Assembly (NCBI GenBank): GCA_018336035.1
Contig: JAGXRD010000083.1
Coordinates: forward strand, 1 to 64,000
Source of the DNA: Alphaproteobacteria bacterium
GTDB lineage: Bacteria > Pseudomonadota > Alphaproteobacteria > Ferrovibrionales > Ferrovibrionaceae
DNA: 64,000 nucleotides
Direction of reading: 5' to 3'
Shown here: positions 27,638-35,486 of the stretch, in pieces
Position numbering within the stretch: position 1 is the first letter of the stretch
Layout: the number at the start of each line of letters is the position of its first letter
Made by a program: the position numbers and the translations under genes
Notes under the pieces: generated by a model
Told to the model about the DNA's origin: nothing
The model's database searches: none
What the model saw: only the letters and a program-made list of their open reading frames with translations

Positions 27638-28297
27638 TTAGAGGTGGTCCTGCTCTTCTTCCGCCTGGATGGTCAGGCGGGCGACTTCGCGCTCGACGAT
27701 ACGCTGAACGATGGTGGCCAGATGGGCATCCAGCCATTCCTTCAGCATCGGGCGCAGCAGTTCCTTCACCAGCTCCTCAAGGGTGCGCTGGCTGTTGCCC
27801 AGACCCATGGCACGGCTGCCGGCGATGGCGCCGGACAACTGGCCCAGATGGGCGGCGGCACGGGCAGCCGTGGGCGGCGACACCAGACCTTCGACCTCGT
27901 CACGCACCACATCGGTCAGCTCGAGGATGTCATCGCTCGGCTGATACTGCTGCTGCGGCTGCGGCTGCGGTGGGGGCGGAGCAGCTGCCCGACGCACCGG
28001 ACGCGGTGGCGGCGGCGGCAGTGGCGGCGGCTCGTAATCGGGCTCGAATTCCGGCTCCGGCTCGGGCTCCGGTTCCGGCATGAATGGCTCTGGTTCGGGC
28101 TCCGGTTCCGGCTCGGGCTCCGGCATCGCCATCATCGGCTCGGGCTCAGGCTCCGGCTCGGGGGCTGGCGGCGACGGCGGAGGTTCGGCGGCGGGTGCGG
28201 CGCTCTGATCGGCGCCGTCTTCGGAAATGATCCGGCGGATGGAGGCAAGGATTTCCTCCATGGTCGGTTCATTCTGGCCTGCCTTGGGGTCGCTCAT
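27638..28297 (-). CDS. popZ: PopZ-like polar organising protein (DUF2497)
   Basis: A 219-residue protein. The N terminus 'EPTMEEILASIRRIISEDG' (residues 10-28) is the family's conserved partner-binding helix. The middle (residues 44-110) is a disordered Pro/Glu repeat with long EP runs, then a Pro-rich stretch. The C terminus ('TLEELVKELLRPMLKEWLDAHLATIVQRIVEREVARL') is the oligomerisation helix block. PopZ forms the polar matrix that anchors ParB-parS and recruits polar signalling proteins. The acidic spacer is longer and more regular than I would expect. It lies just upstream of valS. Confidence 0.9.
   Translation of the reverse strand: MSDPKAGQNEPTMEEILASIRRIISEDGADQSAAPAAEPPPSPPAPEPEPEPEPMMAMPEPEPEPEPEPEPFMPEPEPEPEPEFEPDYEPPPLPPPPPRPVRRAAAPPPPQPQPQQQYQPSDDILELTDVVRDEVEGLVSPPTAARAAAHLGQLSGAIAGSRAMGLGNSQRTLEELVKELLRPMLKEWLDAHLATIVQRIVEREVARLTIQAEEEQDHL
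28028..28165 (-). repeat. In-frame Glu-Pro repeat inside popZ
   Basis: The gene carries three blocks of alternating EP codons, broken by 'MMAMP', 'PFMP' and 'EFEPDYEP'. The DNA is a run of imperfect six-base repeats (GGCTCG/GGTTCC-type on the plus strand), so copy number can vary by slippage. This sets the length of the disordered PopZ spacer. Confidence 0.8.
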
Positions 28298-28434
28298 CCG
28301 CCCGATACACTCATTCTGTTACGCGATCCGTCAGGATGACGGCATGGCATGCAGGCCATCGGTCATACAGCCAAGGCTGAGCCTGGGCCGAATCAATCCG
28401 GTCAATGGTATGCGGGGCAAAGATAACCGAACTG

Positions 28435-28461
28435 TTAACCTGGGTTAAGGGGATTTTCCCC
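28435..28461. promoter_or_regulatory. Palindromes upstream of popZ
   Basis: TTAACCTGGGTTAA (28435-28448) is a two-base-spaced perfect palindrome. The adjoining GGGGATTTTCCCC (28449-28461) is another. They lie about 140 bases before the popZ start, between popZ and the tolC-like gene. The first resembles CtrA half-sites but has six bases between the TTAA blocks where CtrA needs seven. Confidence 0.35.
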
Positions 28462-28537
28462 AAATTGCCGGTCCGGTTGCGCTTTTCGCCCGATTCGCGG
28501 CGCTTTCCACCGCGGACCGGGCGTAAAACAATCCAGA

Positions 28538-29923
28538 TTACTCGGCGTTCAGGCCACCGTCGGTACCGAACCACTTATTGCGCACGCGCTCATAATTCTC
28601 GGTCGGATCGTAATAGTCGACCGGCAGACTGAGCGAGCGGGCATTGAGACGGCCGACTGCCGAGAGCAGAGCAAAACCGGCGACATATTCGTCGCGGCGG
28701 GCCCGGACCTCGGCCACGCGGGCGTCGAGATATTCCTGCTCCTGGTCCAGCACGTCCAGCGTGGTGCGCGAACCGACTTCGGCTTCCTGCTGCACACCTT
28801 CCAGCGCGATGCGGGCAGCCTGCACCTGGCTGACACGCGCCGTGATGTTGGAGCGCGAGGTGCTGAGGTTTTCCCAGGCCTGCACCACCGACTGGCGCAC
28901 GCTGCGACGCTGCTCTTCCACCTGGATGCGGCGCTGGTTATGCGTCTGCTTGCGCTGGCGCGTCTGGCTGTAGACGGAACCGCCTTCATACAGCGGCACA
29001 GTCACCTGCAGGCCCACCCGCTGCGTATCCTGCCGGAAGTTGTTGCGGGTGTTTTCATCTGCCTTCGAGGCAGAGGCATTCAGCGACACGGTGGGCAGCA
29101 GCGCGCCGGAGGCAACGCGCACGTCATTCTTGGCGGCGACTTCACGGAAGCGGGCAGCCTGCAAATCCGGATTCTCGTCGAACGAAATCCCGACGGCCTC
29201 TTCCTCGCTCTGCGGCAGTTGCGGCAGCGGCGGCGGTGCCGCCAGCGTGCGCGGCATCTCGCCGATCACGCGGGCCAGCACGGCGCGCGACGACACCAGC
29301 GCGCCTTCGGCCGAGATGCGGTCGGCGGTCGCGCGCGACAGGCGCGATTCAGACTGCGCCACATCGGTGCGGGTGATTTCACCGACGCGGAAACGCTCAC
29401 GCACGGCTTCGAGCTGGCGGCGCAGCACTTCTTCGTTGTTGCGGGTCAGGTCCAGCACGGCCTGGTTCTGCACCACATCCATATAGGCCGTGACGGCATC
29501 GAGCAGCACGCGGCGCTCGGTGCTGGCCAGGTCCTGGCGGCCCGCAAGAATCTGCGCCTCGGCGGCGTCGGTTGCGGCTTCGGTGCGACCGCCGCGATAC
29601 AGCGGCTGCGACACGGTCAGCTGCAACGTGTTGGGATTCATCGTCCCGCTCGTCGCGGACGCCGATTCCGGCGTGTATTCGACATCCTGCCAGCCGCGTT
29701 CGCCAGTAACGCTCACGGTCGGGCGCCAGCCCGACAACGCCTGCGGCACACCTTCGTCGGTGGCGCGCAGGGCTGCGCGGGCAGCGAGCAGCGTGGGATT
29801 GTTGTTGTAGGCCGCGCTAAACACTTCGGTCAGCGACTGCGCGCTGGCCGGCTGCACAGCGATGATGCAGCTCACGGCAACAGCCGTCGCCAAGATGGTT
29901 TTTGTGAAGCTCATGACGCGCAT
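28538..29923 (-). CDS. tolC: TolC-family type I secretion / efflux outer-membrane protein
   Basis: About 461 residues. It has a signal peptide ending in 'AVQPASAQ', then the classic repeat start 'SLTEVFSAAYNNNPTLLAARAALRATDEGVPQALSGWRP'. The middle contains the second copy beginning 'AVGISFDENPDLQAARFREVAAKND', the internal duplication that builds the beta-barrel plus alpha-barrel trimer. It forms the outer-membrane exit duct for type I secretion and RND pumps. The start at 29923 is favoured by an AAGGA just before it; 29944 and 29914 are alternatives. The gene lies in the same minus-strand direction as the rhodanese and pcm-like genes, a conserved neighbourhood. Confidence 0.93.
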   Translation of the reverse strand: MRVMSFTKTILATAVAVSCIIAVQPASAQSLTEVFSAAYNNNPTLLAARAALRATDEGVPQALSGWRPTVSVTGERGWQDVEYTPESASATSGTMNPNTLQLTVSQPLYRGGRTEAATDAAEAQILAGRQDLASTERRVLLDAVTAYMDVVQNQAVLDLTRNNEEVLRRQLEAVRERFRVGEITRTDVAQSESRLSRATADRISAEGALVSSRAVLARVIGEMPRTLAAPPPLPQLPQSEEEAVGISFDENPDLQAARFREVAAKNDVRVASGALLPTVSLNASASKADENTRNNFRQDTQRVGLQVTVPLYEGGSVYSQTRQRKQTHNQRRIQVEEQRRSVRQSVVQAWENLSTSRSNITARVSQVQAARIALEGVQQEAEVGSRTTLDVLDQEQEYLDARVAEVRARRDEYVAGFALLSAVGRLNARSLSLPVDYYDPTENYERVRNKWFGTDGGLNAE

Positions 29924-30003
29924 CCGTCCTTCATTCCGTTTCATCGTTGTCGCCGCGGCGCGTCCCAATCGTAGTCCCCGAACTCTTATTTTTTGTTATG
30001 CAC

Positions 30004-30333
30004 TCAATACGTCGCCATGCCGGGTTCGACCTGCTCGGCCCAGGCATGGATTCCGCCGGCGAGGTTCGTCGCCTGCGTAAAACCGTTTTGACGCAGCCAG
30101 CCGGTAACCTGGCGGCTGCGACCGCCGTGATGGCACATCACCACCAGTGGCTTGTCACGTGGCAATTCAGCAACCCGCTGCGGGATCTGCTGCATCGGGA
30201 TATTCACTGTCCCCGACAGCGATACCGTCGCCACTTCCCAGTCCTCACGCACATCCAGAACAGCAACGTCCTTGCCGCTCTTGCGCCAGGCGTCGAGTTC
30301 GGCAACGCCGATTTCCAGGGGGGCGTCGGCCAT
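30004..30333 (-). CDS. Rhodanese-domain protein
   Basis: A 109-residue single rhodanese domain. The active-site loop is 'VVMCHHGGRSRQV' with the sulfur-accepting cysteine. 'VAVLDVREDWEVATVSLSGTVNIP' is the family's first half, and the end reads 'NLAGGIHAWAEQV'. Cysteine in a small CxxxGR loop suggests a sulfurtransferase. It starts 5 bases after the pcm-like gene ends, so the two are co-transcribed. Confidence 0.93.
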   Translation of the reverse strand: MADAPLEIGVAELDAWRKSGKDVAVLDVREDWEVATVSLSGTVNIPMQQIPQRVAELPRDKPLVVMCHHGGRSRQVTGWLRQNGFTQATNLAGGIHAWAEQVEPGMATY

Positions 30334-30338
30334 GCGGA

Positions 30339-31010
30339 TCAGAACACGAAACCGGCCGGCCGCTCAAAACCGGGCAGCATTGGAGTGCCGGCATCGAACA
30401 GCACGCGCTGGGGGAACAGATCGCCGGCCCGCTTGATCAGAACGGTCTGACCGATCGGCGCACCGGGCGCACGCAGCACGCCAATCAGACGGCCGCCATC
30501 GGCCAGCTGCTGCAGCAAAGCGGGCGAAAATTCCGGCACCGCGCCGGCAACCAGGATCACATTGAACGGACCCTGCTTGGGCAGGCCATCCTTCAGCGCG
30601 CCGTCGACCAGCGCGACATTGTCGATGCCCAGGCTCTGCAGGGTCTGGCCGGCCTGCTGGCTCAGCGCGGCATCAACCTCCAGGCCGATCACAGTGCTGG
30701 TCATGCGGGCGAGCACGGCGACTTCGTAGCCAGTGGCGGCGCCAATCACGAGGGCGACTTCGGAGGGCTGAATCTCGGCTTCCTGCAGCAGGCGGGCCAG
30801 GATCATCGGTTCCATCAGGTAGCGGCCGGGCGCAATCGCGACGTCCTCGTCCATGTAGGCCACGCCACGATAGGCTTTGGGCACGAACTGCTCGCGCGGC
30901 AGGGCGGCCATGGCGGCGATCACCTGCTCATCGGTCACCTTGTTGGGGCGAAGCTGCGTCAGCACCATCTGGCGGCGCGCTTCGGCGAATTGGCGTTCTG
31001 CTGTGGCCAT
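30339..31010 (-). CDS. Protein-L-isoaspartate O-methyltransferase-like protein
   Basis: A 223-residue SAM-dependent methyltransferase-like protein. The Pcm pattern is visible: 'MVLTQLRPNKVTDEQVIAAMAALPREQFVPKAYRGVAYMDEDVAI', 'MEPMILARLLQEAEI', then the SAM site 'SEVALVIGAATGYEVAVLARM', which reads IGAATGY where Pcm has IGTGSGY. 'FNVILVAGAVPEFSPALLQQLADGGRLIGVL' is the later conserved strand. The altered glycine motif suggests a divergent or weakly active member. I chose 31010 ('MATAERQ'); a longer in-frame opening has no support. The tolC neighbourhood with this gene is conserved in alphaproteobacteria. Confidence 0.85.
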   Translation of the reverse strand: MATAERQFAEARRQMVLTQLRPNKVTDEQVIAAMAALPREQFVPKAYRGVAYMDEDVAIAPGRYLMEPMILARLLQEAEIQPSEVALVIGAATGYEVAVLARMTSTVIGLEVDAALSQQAGQTLQSLGIDNVALVDGALKDGLPKQGPFNVILVAGAVPEFSPALLQQLADGGRLIGVLRAPGAPIGQTVLIKRAGDLFPQRVLFDAGTPMLPGFERPAGFVF

Positions 31011-31173
31011 GGGCGGGAATCCGGGCTGGAACAGGTATTGGGACAGGCGCCGTTTATAATGCTGCAATGCCGCGAAAACAACGGTCGTATTGGGGGTTAG
31101 CTGGCTCGCCGGCAGGCTGCTGCCATTCCCTGCCACCTTGCAAGGCTGGTCATTATGGGCTGCCCGGAAAGCC

Positions 31174-31203
31174 TTGACCCCACAGGGCGGCAACCCTTAG
31201 TAA
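31174..31203 (+). promoter_or_regulatory. Candidate promoter of tRNA-Cys
   Basis: TTGACC (31174-31179) is a good -35 box. A weak TAGTAA-like -10 follows at 31198-31203, with an 18-base spacer. The tRNA starts 18 bases further on. The -10 match is poor, so this is a suggestion only. Confidence 0.35.
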
Positions 31204-31220
31204 GGGGCCGCGCGCTCGAG

Positions 31221-31293
31221 GTCTGGTGGCGGAGTGGTGACGCAGCGGACTGCAAATCCGCGTACGCCGGTTCAATTCCGGCCCAGACCTCCA
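31221..31293 (+). tRNA. tRNA-Cys (anticodon GCA)
   Basis: The acceptor stem is GGTCTGG against CCAGACC, with discriminator T at 31290 and an encoded CCA at 31291-31293. The anticodon stem is GCGGA/TCCGC with the loop CTGCAAA, giving anticodon GCA. The T arm is GCCGG-TTCAATT-CCGGC. The U73 discriminator is characteristic of tRNA-Cys. Confidence 0.96.
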
Positions 31294-31438
31294 TTTCCCC
31301 CTCAAAACACTCTGGATTTCCCGTCCAGGCTGCCTTTCCGGCGGCCGGGAGCCTTAATTAGCGATAACGCCCCCTTCTATCTCCGTCCTGGCCCAGCTAT
31401 CTTTTGATTTCAGGTAGTTATCGCGGCAGGAGGCGGCG

Positions 31439-31816
31439 GTGAAGATTCTGGGCTATGGCAAGACCGACAAGGTCGATCATCTGGTCACCAAGGAAATGCT
31501 GGACCGGGACTCGCACCGGAAACTGCAGAAATTCCTCGAAGATATCGAGATGGCGATATTCAGCGCCAATCGCGAGGTGATGAAGAAGGCCGTGCCGGAA
31601 CTGACCCGGGAGTCCTTCATGGCCTTCGCGGTCCGCGTCGCCGAGGCCCGGGCGCGCTACCTGAAGATCGCGCTGGAGCTTTCCGCCATCGCCCATCCCT
31701 CGGCCGAGGATATCGCCCGGCTGAAGGCCGCGCGCGAAGCCAATGACGAACTGCTGCACGCCTTCGAGGCGACCAAGCGCGTGATCGAGCGCGGCTACAC
31801 GCTGCTCGCGCGCTAA
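31439..31816 (+). CDS. Helical protein of unknown function
   Basis: A 125-residue, all-helical, charged protein. It starts at a GTG preceded by AGGAGG at 31428-31433, which decides the start. The sequence 'KVDHLVTKEMLDRDSHRKLQKFLEDIEMAIFSANREVMKKAVPEL' and 'KAAREANDELLHAFEATKRVIERGYTLLAR' form two or three long helices, with no membrane segment or catalytic motif. The last four bases overlap the convergent YCII gene. I do not recognise the family. Confidence 0.75.
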   Translation: MKILGYGKTDKVDHLVTKEMLDRDSHRKLQKFLEDIEMAIFSANREVMKKAVPELTRESFMAFAVRVAEARARYLKIALELSAIAHPSAEDIARLKAAREANDELLHAFEATKRVIERGYTLLAR

Positions 31817-32136
31817 TCGGCGAAGGGCGATGTGCCGCTCGCCGGATTGAACACCATCTGCCAGGGCCGCAGCCGCGCCGACAGCAGACCGGACTGCACG
31901 GCCGGATCATCCTCCATCATGCGCTGCGCGGTTACCTCATCGCTGCTGTCCAGCACCGCGATCCCGCCGCCGGCATCGTCGCGAAACAGGCCGGCCATCA
32001 GCAGTTTGCCGCCCTGCATCAGATCTTCGAGATAGATCTGGTGATCCTGCAGCGCCTGTTCCGGCGCCGGTTGGCCGACCGGCCAGGCCGGGCCGCGCTG
32101 ATAATCGATCCACCAGACCGCACGCGGCTTCGGCAT
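31813..32136 (-). CDS. YCII-like domain protein
   Basis: A 107-residue protein of the YCII/dimeric alpha+beta barrel fold. The marks are 'YQRGPAWPVGQPAPEQALQDHQIYLEDLMQGGKLLMAGLF', with the His-Asp pair region in 'LQDHQIYLEDL', and 'GGIAVLDSSDEVTAQRMMEDDPAVQSGLLSARLRPWQMVF'. Members of this fold include lyases and binding proteins of unclear role. It is divergent from the cox-like operon, with about 150 bases between them. Confidence 0.88.
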   Translation of the reverse strand: MPKPRAVWWIDYQRGPAWPVGQPAPEQALQDHQIYLEDLMQGGKLLMAGLFRDDAGGGIAVLDSSDEVTAQRMMEDDPAVQSGLLSARLRPWQMVFNPASGTSPFAD

Positions 32137-32286
32137 GCCCTGCTCCGTTCGTTTCGTTTCCCTATCGCGAGATCGTAGTCATGGTTTCCGCCGGGTTTCC
32201 ATGCCCAGATGCGCCTCCCTGCCGCCTTGTGACAAAAGGCCGAACCGGGCATGATTTCCCGGTCTTTCGCCCTAGATTGTAAGATC

Positions 32287-33204
32287 ATGTCCGCACTCCC
32301 AGAGTCCATTGATGCCGTCGAGACCCTGCTGAGCCGCGGCGACTATGTCGCCGACCGTTCGCTGGCAACCACGCTGTTCCTGGCGCTGAAGATGGGACGG
32401 CCGTTGTTCCTCGAAGGCGAAGCCGGCGTCGGCAAGACCGAGATCGCCAAGGTGCTGGCCGCCACGCTGGGGCGCCGCCTCGTGCGCCTGCAATGCTATG
32501 AGGGCCTCGATCTCTCCTCGGCGGTCTATGAGTGGAACTATCCACGCCAGATGCTGGAAATCCGCCTGGCCGAAGCCGCCGGCGGGGGCGACAAAGAGGC
32601 ACTCGCGCGCGACCTATTCAGCCCGGATTTCCTGGTCGAGCGACCGCTGCTGCAGGCGCTGAAGCCCGATCCGGCTGGCGCACCGGTGCTGCTGATCGAT
32701 GAACTCGACCGTACCGACGAGCCTTTCGAGGCCTATCTGCTCGAAGTGCTGTCCGACTTCCAGATCACCATCCCGGAAATCGGCCCGATCAAGGCGGCCG
32801 AGCCACCGATCGTGATCATCACCTCGAACCGCACGCGCGAAATCCACGACGCGCTGAAGCGGCGCTGCCTGTATTACTGGGTCGACTATCCCAGCGCCGA
32901 GCGCGAGTTGGCGATCCTGGAACGCAAAGTGCCTGGCGTGCAGAAGCGGCTCAGCCGCGAGATCGTCGGCTTCGTGCAGCACCTGCGCGAGACCGAGTTG
33001 TTCAAGCTGCCCGGTGTCGCCGAGACCATCGACTGGACGCGCGCGCTCGCCTTCCTCGACAAGGTCAGCCTTGATCCCGAGACGATCGACAATACGCTCG
33101 GCGTGCTGCTGAAATACCAGGACGACATTGCCAAGATGAAGGGCTCGGAAGCCGCCAATATCCTGCGCCAGGTGCAGCAGGATATGGCCTCGCTGGGCAT
33201 CTGA
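32287..33204 (+). CDS. coxD: MoxR/CoxD-type AAA+ ATPase
   Basis: A 305-residue AAA+ ATPase. Walker A is 'LEGEAGVGKTEIAK', Walker B 'VLLIDELDRTDE' and sensor 1 'VIITSNRTREIHDALKRR'. The C-terminal half has the MoxR lid. In aerobic CO-dehydrogenase clusters, CoxD works with CoxE in sulfurating or otherwise maturing the Mo-Cu active site. The start at 32287 ('MSALPES') is chosen over an upstream in-frame one. It is followed one base later by the vWA gene. No structural Mo-hydroxylase gene is in view. Confidence 0.88.
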   Translation: MSALPESIDAVETLLSRGDYVADRSLATTLFLALKMGRPLFLEGEAGVGKTEIAKVLAATLGRRLVRLQCYEGLDLSSAVYEWNYPRQMLEIRLAEAAGGGDKEALARDLFSPDFLVERPLLQALKPDPAGAPVLLIDELDRTDEPFEAYLLEVLSDFQITIPEIGPIKAAEPPIVIITSNRTREIHDALKRRCLYYWVDYPSAERELAILERKVPGVQKRLSREIVGFVQHLRETELFKLPGVAETIDWTRALAFLDKVSLDPETIDNTLGVLLKYQDDIAKMKGSEAANILRQVQQDMASLGI

Positions 33205-33205
33205 C

Positions 33206-34447
33206 ATGGTGCTGCTGCCCGATCCCACATCGGGTCAAAACGGTGAAGGCGGCGCTTTCGCCACCAATATCGTGCATTTCGTGCGGCTGCTGCGTGCCTC
33301 CGGTTTGCGGCTGGGCCCGGGCAAAGCGATGGATGCGGTACGCGCCGTCGAAGTCGCCGGCATCCGGCGGCGCGATGATCTGTACTGGACGCTGTTCTCG
33401 GTGCTGGTGAACCGGCGCGACCAGCGCGATCTGTTCGACCAGGCTTTCCACATCTTCTGGCGCGATCCGAAAATTCTGGAGCGCATGATGAGCCTGTTGC
33501 TGCCGCAGGCCGAAGGCACGGCAGAACCTTCCAAAAGCAATATGTCGCAGCGTCTTCGTCAGGCTTTGTTGCCCGGTCAGGGCGAGGCACGTGCCAGCAA
33601 CGAGAAGAAGGAAGTCGAGATCGACGCGACGCTCACCTTCTCGGCCGACGAACTGCTGCAGAAGAAGGACTTCGCCGATATGACGGCGGAGGAAATGGAT
33701 CAGGCCAAGGCCGCGATGGCGCGGATCGACTGGCCCTTCCGCCCCGCCCGCACCCGCCGCCTGCAACCTGACGCGCGCGGGCACCGTATCGACCTGCGCG
33801 CCAGCCTCCAGGCCTCCTTACGCACCGGCGGCACCATCATTCCGCTCAAGCGCAAGAGCCCGGGCGAGCGTCCGCCGCCGTTGGTGGTGGTGTGCGACAT
33901 CTCCGGCTCGATGAGCCAGTACAGCCGCATGTTCCTGCATTTCATGCATGCGCTGAGCAACGACCGCAGCCGCGTCCACAGCTTCCTGTTCGGAACACGG
34001 CTGACCAATATCAGCCGCATGCTGCGCCAGCGGGATGTCGACAAGGCGCTGACGGCCGTGAGCGAGCGTGTGCCCGACTGGTCGGGTGGCACCCGCATCG
34101 GTGCCACGCTGGCCGAGTTCAACCGCCTGTGGTCGCGCCGCGTGCTGGGCCAGGGCGCCGTCGTGCTGCTGCTGACCGATGGGCTGGATCGCGAAGGCGG
34201 CGAAGGCCTGCCGCGCGAGATGGAGCGGCTGCATAAATCCTGCCATCGGCTGATCTGGCTCAATCCGCTGCTGCGCTGGGACGGCTTCGAGCCGAAAGCC
34301 GCCGGCATCCGCGCCATCCTGCCCCATGTTGACGATTTCCGTCCGGTTCACAATCTTAGCTCCATCGCCGACCTCGCCCATGCGCTCAGTCACGAGAGCG
34401 ACGCAGGCAACCGGCTGAAGCTCAATCTCGGGAGACTGGCCGCATGA
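33206..34447 (+). CDS. coxE: CoxE-type von Willebrand factor A domain protein
   Basis: A 413-residue protein. The N-terminal half is helical, with 'ATNIVHFVRLLRASGLRLGPGKAMDAVRAVEVAGI'. The C-terminal vWA domain shows the metal-ion-dependent adhesion motif 'VVVCDISGSMSQYS' and 'VVLLLTDGLDREGGEG'. CoxE is the partner of the AAA+ protein CoxD in maturing Mo hydroxylases. It starts one base after coxD and overlaps the next gene by four bases. The paired MoxR/vWA layout is strong evidence for the system. Confidence 0.9.
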   Translation: MVLLPDPTSGQNGEGGAFATNIVHFVRLLRASGLRLGPGKAMDAVRAVEVAGIRRRDDLYWTLFSVLVNRRDQRDLFDQAFHIFWRDPKILERMMSLLLPQAEGTAEPSKSNMSQRLRQALLPGQGEARASNEKKEVEIDATLTFSADELLQKKDFADMTAEEMDQAKAAMARIDWPFRPARTRRLQPDARGHRIDLRASLQASLRTGGTIIPLKRKSPGERPPPLVVVCDISGSMSQYSRMFLHFMHALSNDRSRVHSFLFGTRLTNISRMLRQRDVDKALTAVSERVPDWSGGTRIGATLAEFNRLWSRRVLGQGAVVLLLTDGLDREGGEGLPREMERLHKSCHRLIWLNPLLRWDGFEPKAAGIRAILPHVDDFRPVHNLSSIADLAHALSHESDAGNRLKLNLGRLAA

Positions 34448-34770
34448 CCACAGACTCCACCGACATTCTCACCACCGCGCTGGACTGGAAGCAGTCCGGC
34501 AAGGGCGTGGCGCTGGCCACCGTCGTCACCACCTGGGGCTCGGCGCCGCGTCCGGTCGGCAGCCAGCTGGCGGTCGACGACGAAGGCAAGTTCATCGGCT
34601 CGGTCTCGGGCGGCTGCATCGAGGGTGCGGTCGTCACCGAAGCGCTGGATGCGATTGCCGATGGCAAGCCGCGCCTGCTGGATTTCGGCGTCTCTGACGC
34701 CCAGGCCTGGGAAGTTGGGCTGGCCTGCGGCGGCAAGATACAAGTCTATGTGGAGCGGCTTGACGCATGA
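34444..34770 (+). CDS. XdhC/CoxI-family protein, N-terminal domain only
   Basis: A 108-residue protein matching the XdhC_CoxI domain: 'ALATVVTTWGSAPRPVGSQLAVDDEGKFIGSVSGGCIEGAVV' contains the conserved SGGCxE. The closing 'GLACGGKIQVYVE' carries the second conserved cysteine. XdhC-family proteins bind the molybdenum cofactor and help insert it into xanthine-dehydrogenase-type enzymes. Here the domain stands alone, and the other half is the next gene. The four-base overlap with both neighbours means a single coupled transcript. Confidence 0.92.
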   Translation: MTTDSTDILTTALDWKQSGKGVALATVVTTWGSAPRPVGSQLAVDDEGKFIGSVSGGCIEGAVVTEALDAIADGKPRLLDFGVSDAQAWEVGLACGGKIQVYVERLDA

Positions 34771-35486
34771 AGCGCGAGATTCTGGAACAGCTGCAGACCG
34801 ACCGCGCCGAGAAACGCCCGGTGGTGCTGGCGACGTTTCTGAAGACCGGCGAGCAGCGCCTGCTCTATCTCGTCGGCAAGAAGGGTCTGAAAGACCTTGA
34901 TCCCCGCATCGGCGAAGCGGCACGCGCCGCCCTGATCGAGGACAAGCCGCGCACGGTGGACACCGAACAGGGCTCCCTCTTCCTCAATGTGTTCAATCCG
35001 CCGCTGCGGCTGATCCTGGTCGGCGCCGTGCATATCGCCCAGGCGCTGGTGCCAATGGCGCAACTGGCTGGCTATGAAGTGATCGTGATCGATCCCCGTA
35101 GCGCCTTTGGCTCCATCGAGCGGTTCCCCGGTGTGCAACTGTCAAATGACTGGCCCGATGAGGCCATGGAAAAACTGAAGCCTGACCTGCGCACTGCGCT
35201 GGTGACGCTGACGCATGATCCCAAAATCGACGATCCGGCGCTGATCGCCGGGCTGAAATCTGATGTCTTCTACATCGGCGCACTGGGCAGCAAGAAAACG
35301 CATGCCTCGCGGATCGAACGGCTGACGGCAGCCGGTTTCGGCGCGGATGATTTCGCGCGCATCCACGGTCCGGTAGGCCTCAGCATCGGCGCCAAATCAC
35401 CAGCCGAGATTTCGATTTCCATTCTGGCGCAGATGACGGCTGCCCTCCGGCAAACCTCTGCCCCGGCCAGTTCGGCGGCGGCCTGA
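34767..35486 (+). CDS. XdhC-family protein, C-terminal Rossmann-fold part
   Basis: A 239-residue protein. It begins with a short strand-rich part ('KRPVVLATFLKTGEQRLLYLVG') and then the XdhC_C Rossmann domain, with 'LRLILVGAVHIAQALVPMAQLAGYEVIVIDPR', 'RTALVTLTHDPKIDDPALIAGLKSDVFYIGALGSKKTHASR' and 'IHGPVGLSIGAKSPAEISISILAQM'. The usual GAGH loop reads GAVH. It complements the 108-residue protein before it: together they make a full XdhC, split into two genes. They overlap by four bases. Confidence 0.92.
   Translation: MKREILEQLQTDRAEKRPVVLATFLKTGEQRLLYLVGKKGLKDLDPRIGEAARAALIEDKPRTVDTEQGSLFLNVFNPPLRLILVGAVHIAQALVPMAQLAGYEVIVIDPRSAFGSIERFPGVQLSNDWPDEAMEKLKPDLRTALVTLTHDPKIDDPALIAGLKSDVFYIGALGSKKTHASRIERLTAAGFGADDFARIHGPVGLSIGAKSPAEISISILAQMTAALRQTSAPASSAAA

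Noticed and set aside
28435-28448. A CtrA-binding site upstream of popZ
   Set aside because: The gap between the TTAA blocks is six bases, while the CtrA consensus TTAA-N7-TTAA needs seven. I list the palindrome but not as CtrA.
31097-31294. Minus-strand frame over the tRNA-Cys gene
   Set aside because: It is the translation of a tRNA gene and its flank, not a protein.
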